This document shows positions 7,201 through 10,761 of a stretch of 10,761 nt of DNA, one piece after another (positions within the stretch are counted from its first letter, which is position 1; the number at the start of each line of letters is the position of its first letter). Under the pieces are notes generated by a model. The model had not been told where the DNA came from. It did no database searches and was given only the letters and a program-made list of their open reading frames with translations. Position numbers and translations under genes: made by a program. This stretch comes from Zopfochytrium polystomum (lineage: Eukaryota > Chytridiomycota > Chytridiomycetes > Chytridiales > Chytridiaceae), in assembly GCA_025765615.1 (NCBI GenBank), contig JAIVFJ010000751.1, positions 1-10,761 on the forward strand, read 5' to 3'.

Positions 7201-10075
7201 AGGAAGAAGCACCCAACTCCCAGGTCCAGGCTCACGGAGGGGCAATTCCCTGGACCCTCCTCCAAGCTGCCCCTGTTTCATCACCACCACCAGCACCACA
7301 AACACCTCAGATTCCAAGCCCCACCAACTCACCATGGATGTCAAGATTCAACTCTCACCCAAGTCAACCATCACAACCAAGGCCCTTATAGACTCTGGAT
7401 CATCCTGCAACATCATTGATGCCACCCTTGCCAAGTCTTGTGCCATTCCTACGATCAAGAAATCCACACCCCTCAAGGTCCACTTTGCCAATCATGCTCT
7501 GTTCAAGGAAATCAGCCATGAAACCAAGCTAAACCTCCACATCCAAGACTTTCCACCATCCATGGTCAATCTGGAAGTATTGGATCTTGGCTCACCCACA
7601 TTCTCTGTCATCCTGGGATTACCATGGCTGCAAGCCCAGAACCCTGCCATTGATTGGGTCACTGGTCAAGTCCAACCTCCACCAATCGGAACAGTCACCC
7701 AAAACTCAAGTCAAGCCCCCAAGTCTCATGCTCTCAAGCCCTTGATTCAAGATTCACAGCCAGCCAAGACTCAAGTTCCACAGTTCACAGTTCACAGTCA
7801 AGATTCAAGTAGAGCTCATAGAGCTCACAGTCATGGCCATGACTCTTGTTCACAGAACCCACAGTCAAAGATTCAAGTACCACAGTTCACAGTCCACATT
7901 CAAGATTCAAGTTCCACAGCTCACAGTCTTTGCCAAGAACAGAACTCTCAGTCAAAGATTCAAGAATCACAGTTCCCAGTCAAGAATTCAAGCCCCACTG
8001 CTGAGGAGCACAACCTGGACCCATCAGACCTTTTGCTGGCATCCAAGCTACCAAAAGAATATCTCCCTTATGCTGATGTGTTTTCCAAGACCAAGGCAGA
8101 CCTGCTACCAGCTCAGAGGCCTTATGACTGTGAAATCCCACTCAAGGATGAAACTTGCAGCCCACCTTTCAAGCCACTGTACCACCTCTCTCCACCAGAA
8201 GCCAAGGCCCTCCAAGAATACATTGAAGAAATGCTGAACAAGGGATTCATCCAACCTTCCAAGTCACCAGCTGGAGCTCCCATCTTTTTTGTCAAGAAGA
8301 AGGATGGGGGACTGAGACCCTGTGTGGACTACAGAGATCTCAATGAGATGACAGTCAAGAACCGCTATCCACTGCCTCTCATCTCTGAATTACTGGACAA
8401 ACTGAGCCATGCAAGGATATTTTCCAAGATTGACCTCAGAGGTGCCTACAATTTGGTCAGAATTAAGCCCCAGGATCAATGGAAGACTGCCTTCAGATGC
8501 AAATACGGTCACTTTGAGTACTTGGTTATGCCCTTTGGACTTACCAATGCTCCAGCTATTTTCCAAGGCATGATGAATGACATCTTCAGGGATATTCTGG
8601 ACCTTTTTGTCATTGTCTACCTGGATGATATCCTGGTATTTTCATCTGACACTGCAAGCCATATGGGACATGTCAAGACTGTCTTGGAGAGACTCAGACA
8701 GCATCACCTCTATGCAAAGCTGGAGAAGTGTGAATTCCACAAGACCTCCATTGAGTTTTTGGGGTTCATTGTGTCTGACAAAGGGATCTCCATGGCACCA
8801 GACAAGATCCAAACTATTCTTGAATGGAAGGCTCCAAATTCCATCAAGGATGTTCAAAGCTTCCTTGGATTTTGCAACTTCTACAGAACCTTCATTGCCA
8901 ACTATTCTGCCATAGCCAAGCCTCTCACTGATCTCACCAAGAAGACCACCAAGTTTGAATGGACCCCAGCAGCAGAGCAAGCCTGGCTAGCTCTTAAGAC
9001 AGCAACCACAAGTGCACCACTCCTTAAGCATGTGGATCCCTTGCTTCCCTTCACCTTGGAAACTGATGCCTCAGACTATGCCCTTGGCGCTGTTCTGTCC
9101 CAGCCAAGCTCTCAGGACCCCTCTGCTCCTCTGCATCCAGTGGCATATTACTCCAGGAAGCTGAACAGTGCTGAGTGTAACTACACAGTCCATGACAAGG
9201 AGTTGCTTGCAATTGTGGAAGCATTCAAATTCTGGAGACACTACTTGGCTGGTTCTAAAGGCATCTCTGTCTATTCTGATCACAAGAACCTCACCTTCTT
9301 CAGGGCAAGGAGGTTGCTCAAGCAGAGGCATGCCAGGTGGGCTGAACTGCTCTCTGAGTATGACTTTAAGCTGTGCTATTCTCCTGGCCACCTTAACACT
9401 GTGGCTGATGCCCTGTCAAGAAGAACAGACCTTGCACCTGAAGGGGGAGATGGTTTCACCCCACCATCCAAGACACACCTTTCATTGCTTCCTGACAGTG
9501 TGTGGGCCCATGCTATTTCCAAGGACCCCAAGCCTCACAAGATTCAAATCAGCCAAGAAGAGGAAAAACTTGAGATACTCAAGACAAGGCATGATGCAGC
9601 AACAGCTGGACACCCAGGAGAGCACAAGACATATGAGCTTGTTTCCAGAGACTTCTACTGGCCAGGCATGAGGAAGTACATCAAGAACTATGTCAGCAGC
9701 TGTGAAACCTGTCAAAGAAACAAATCCAGCAGACACAAGCCCTATGGACTTCTGGAGCCCCTCCCAATTGCCATCAGCCCTTGGTCATCAATATCCATGG
9801 ACTTCATTGTGAAACTGCCCCCATCCCATGGATTTGACTCTATCCTTGTTGTCATCTGCAGAAGGACAAAGTTGGCCCATTTCATCCCCTGCACTGAGAA
9901 TATAGATGCACAAGGAACAGCAGACCTGTTTTTGCAGCACATATTCAGGCTCCATGGGCTGCCTCAGTCAATCGTCAGTGACAGAGGACCACAGTTCAGA
10001 TCTCAATTTTGGAAAGCACTCACAGGCCCTTGGAATCAAGTCTCAACTGTCAACTGCTTATCACCCTCAGACTGA
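7157..10075 (+). CDS. pol: Pol polyprotein: aspartic protease, reverse transcriptase, RNase H, integrase N-terminal and core
   Basis: Copies the element RNA into DNA and inserts it. The frame is open for 972 codons from 7157, a GTG, so it was probably fused to Gag; the first in-frame ATG is 7334. Numbering from 7157: protease DSG at 79-81 with ILGLPWL at 152-158; a Gln/Ser-rich linker with repeats (about 200-275); reverse transcriptase with KKKDGGLRPCVDYRDLN, catalytic Asp 426, MPFG at 458-461 and YLDD at 488-491; RNase H with Asp 637, Glu 682, Asp 708; integrase zinc finger H812, H819, C849, C852; integrase core Asp 882 and Asp 942. After about 10024 the frame turns into nonsense to the TGA at 10073-10075, and the true continuation is in the third frame. 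Catalytic residues are all present. Codons avoid CpG almost completely. Confidence 0.95.
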   Translation: MFYCGSKEHAVKTAQGRSTQLPGPGSRRGNSLDPPPSCPCFITTTSTTNTSDSKPHQLTMDVKIQLSPKSTITTKALIDSGSSCNIIDATLAKSCAIPTIKKSTPLKVHFANHALFKEISHETKLNLHIQDFPPSMVNLEVLDLGSPTFSVILGLPWLQAQNPAIDWVTGQVQPPPIGTVTQNSSQAPKSHALKPLIQDSQPAKTQVPQFTVHSQDSSRAHRAHSHGHDSCSQNPQSKIQVPQFTVHIQDSSSTAHSLCQEQNSQSKIQESQFPVKNSSPTAEEHNLDPSDLLLASKLPKEYLPYADVFSKTKADLLPAQRPYDCEIPLKDETCSPPFKPLYHLSPPEAKALQEYIEEMLNKGFIQPSKSPAGAPIFFVKKKDGGLRPCVDYRDLNEMTVKNRYPLPLISELLDKLSHARIFSKIDLRGAYNLVRIKPQDQWKTAFRCKYGHFEYLVMPFGLTNAPAIFQGMMNDIFRDILDLFVIVYLDDILVFSSDTASHMGHVKTVLERLRQHHLYAKLEKCEFHKTSIEFLGFIVSDKGISMAPDKIQTILEWKAPNSIKDVQSFLGFCNFYRTFIANYSAIAKPLTDLTKKTTKFEWTPAAEQAWLALKTATTSAPLLKHVDPLLPFTLETDASDYALGAVLSQPSSQDPSAPLHPVAYYSRKLNSAECNYTVHDKELLAIVEAFKFWRHYLAGSKGISVYSDHKNLTFFRARRLLKQRHARWAELLSEYDFKLCYSPGHLNTVADALSRRTDLAPEGGDGFTPPSKTHLSLLPDSVWAHAISKDPKPHKIQISQEEEKLEILKTRHDAATAGHPGEHKTYELVSRDFYWPGMRKYIKNYVSSCETCQRNKSSRHKPYGLLEPLPIAISPWSSISMDFIVKLPPSHGFDSILVVICRRTKLAHFIPCTENIDAQGTADLFLQHIFRLHGLPQSIVSDRGPQFRSQFWKALTGPWNQVSTVNCLSPSD
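7766..7990 (+). repeat. Imperfect repeats in the protease-reverse transcriptase linker
   Basis: Three related units begin at 7766, 7868 and 7955 (spacings 34 and 29 codons). The first two encode K-x-QVPQFTVH-x-QDSS; the third is a diverged KIQESQFPVKNSS. The DNA is dense in TTCACAGT and CAAGATTCAAG words. The segment is Gln/Ser/His-rich with no fold signature and reads as a disordered linker grown by duplication. Confidence 0.75.
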
Positions 10076-10761
10076 TGGACAAACAGAAAGAACAAACCAG
10101 ACTCTGGAGCAGTATTTGAGGTGCTATGTCAGCTATCAACAGGATGATTGGCCCACCCTCCTTCCACTGGCAGAATTTGCTCTCAACAATTCTCTCCACT
10201 CAAGCACCCAGCTATCTCCTTTCTTTGCAACCTATGGCTTCAATCCAAGAGGAGATCTTCTGGGACAAGAGACCCTATCCAATGTCCAAGCTCCTGCTGC
10301 GGCTTCACACTTACATAAGCTCAAGATCATCAACTCCTTCCTGGACTCCACCCTGAAGCAAGCCCAAGAAGATGCCTCAAGATTTGCCAACACTCACAGA
10401 ATGGACCATGACCTTGCTGTGGGTCAGCAAGTTTGGCTTCTGAGGAAGAACTTGCAGACCAAAAGACCAAGTCCCAAGCTAGACAACCTCAAGTTGGGTC
10501 CTTTCAAGATCTTGGAGCAAATCAATCCAGTCACCTTCAAGCTGGATCTCCCTGCATCCATGAAGATCCACCCAGTTTTCCATGTCAGCCTTTTAGAGAA
10601 GTTTGTGGCCAATTCCATTCCAGGCAGAGTTGTTCCTCCTCCTCCTCCAGTTGAGGTAGAAGGTGAAGAGGAATTTGAGGTTGAACAAATCTTGGATGCC
10701 AAGTGGTTTGGAAGAACACTCAAGTTCCTTGTTAAGTGGAAAGGTTACTCAGATGCTGACA
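10026..10761 (+). CDS. pol: Integrase C-terminal part with chromodomain (frame-shifted continuation of pol, cut by window end)
   Basis: This frame is open from 10026 to the window edge. It continues the integrase core with LSTAYHPQTDGQTERTNQTL; the Glu of the DDE triad is codon 10086-10088. Then comes the C-terminal GPY/F-type motif (LKLGPFKILEQINPVTFKLD, about 10491-10550), HPVFHVSLLEK, a Pro-rich spacer, an acidic EGEEEFEVEQIL and the start of a chromodomain (FLVKWKGYSD, about 10725-10754). Chromodomains of this group bind histone H3 methyl-lysine and steer insertion toward heterochromatin in studied members. The joint with the preceding frame, near 10025, lacks two bases: restoring two gives 35 residues between the second Asp and the Glu, the standard D-X35-E. 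Confidence 0.9.

Larger units (their letters stand above)
5919..10761 (+). mobile_element. Ty3/gypsy LTR retrotransposon (chromovirus), 5' LTR to chromodomain, 3' end outside window
   Basis: Order is LTR, gag with a broken CCHC zinc knuckle, aspartic protease, reverse transcriptase, RNase H, integrase with GPF motif, and a C-terminal chromodomain. The pol order PR-RT-RH-IN is that of Ty3/gypsy (Metaviridae), and the chromodomain places it among chromoviruses. The element differs sharply from host exons in base use: almost no CpG, and Arg almost only as AGA/AGG. Frame breaks cluster in gag, plus one in integrase. The tract after the LTR lacks a TGG-starting tRNA-complementary site. The copy as read could not make an intact Gag-Pol, unless the indels are assembly errors. 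Confidence 0.93.

Overview
The window looks like nuclear DNA of a fungus. The evidence is a secretory serine carboxypeptidase gene split by short introns (71-126 bases) with fungal-type branch points (CTAAC/CTAAT-like), and a Ty3/gypsy chromovirus (an LTR retrotransposon with a chromodomain) whose reverse transcriptase motifs resemble fungal elements. The lineage within fungi cannot be fixed from this sequence.

Layout. Bases 1-902 hold the GC-rich 3' part of an unrecognised gene: an acidic/charged stretch, then a Pro/Ala-rich tail. Bases 903-2278 are T- and pyrimidine-rich with no supportable gene. A 31-base A run sits just before a family S10 carboxypeptidase gene (2321-4636, about 550 residues). 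That gene has at least seven exons, a signal peptide, the Ser-Asp-His triad and the eight cysteines of the carboxypeptidase Y insertion subdomain. Its frame is broken by four small indels, three of them in runs of identical bases. One intron is GC-AG. The last intron may really be two introns flanking a one-base exon. Bases 4637-4890 are a T-rich 3' flank with AATAAA signals. Bases 4891-5918 have another composition and hold no recognisable gene.

From 5919 to the window end lies the 5' part of the retrotransposon: a probable 354-bp 5' LTR (5919-6272), a frame-broken gag (6313 to about 7200), a long pol frame (protease, reverse transcriptase, RNase H, integrase) to about 10024, and, after a frameshift, the integrase C-terminus and the start of a chromodomain, cut off by the window edge. 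The 3' LTR lies outside.

The most striking signal is in the LTR. Upstream of a TATA box lies a 110-bp array of heat-shock-factor pentamers (nGAAn/nTTCn, 18 of 22 matching, in strict 5-bp register), built on a 45-bp tandem duplication, with a second three-unit site next to the TATA box. This predicts a heat- or stress-driven element. The element is also almost free of CpG (about ten in 4.8 kb) although its pol frame is open, while neighbouring host exons are CpG-rich. No tRNA-type primer site follows the LTR; instead a 10-base stretch is complementary to the predicted RNA 5' end, as in self-priming Tf1-type elements.
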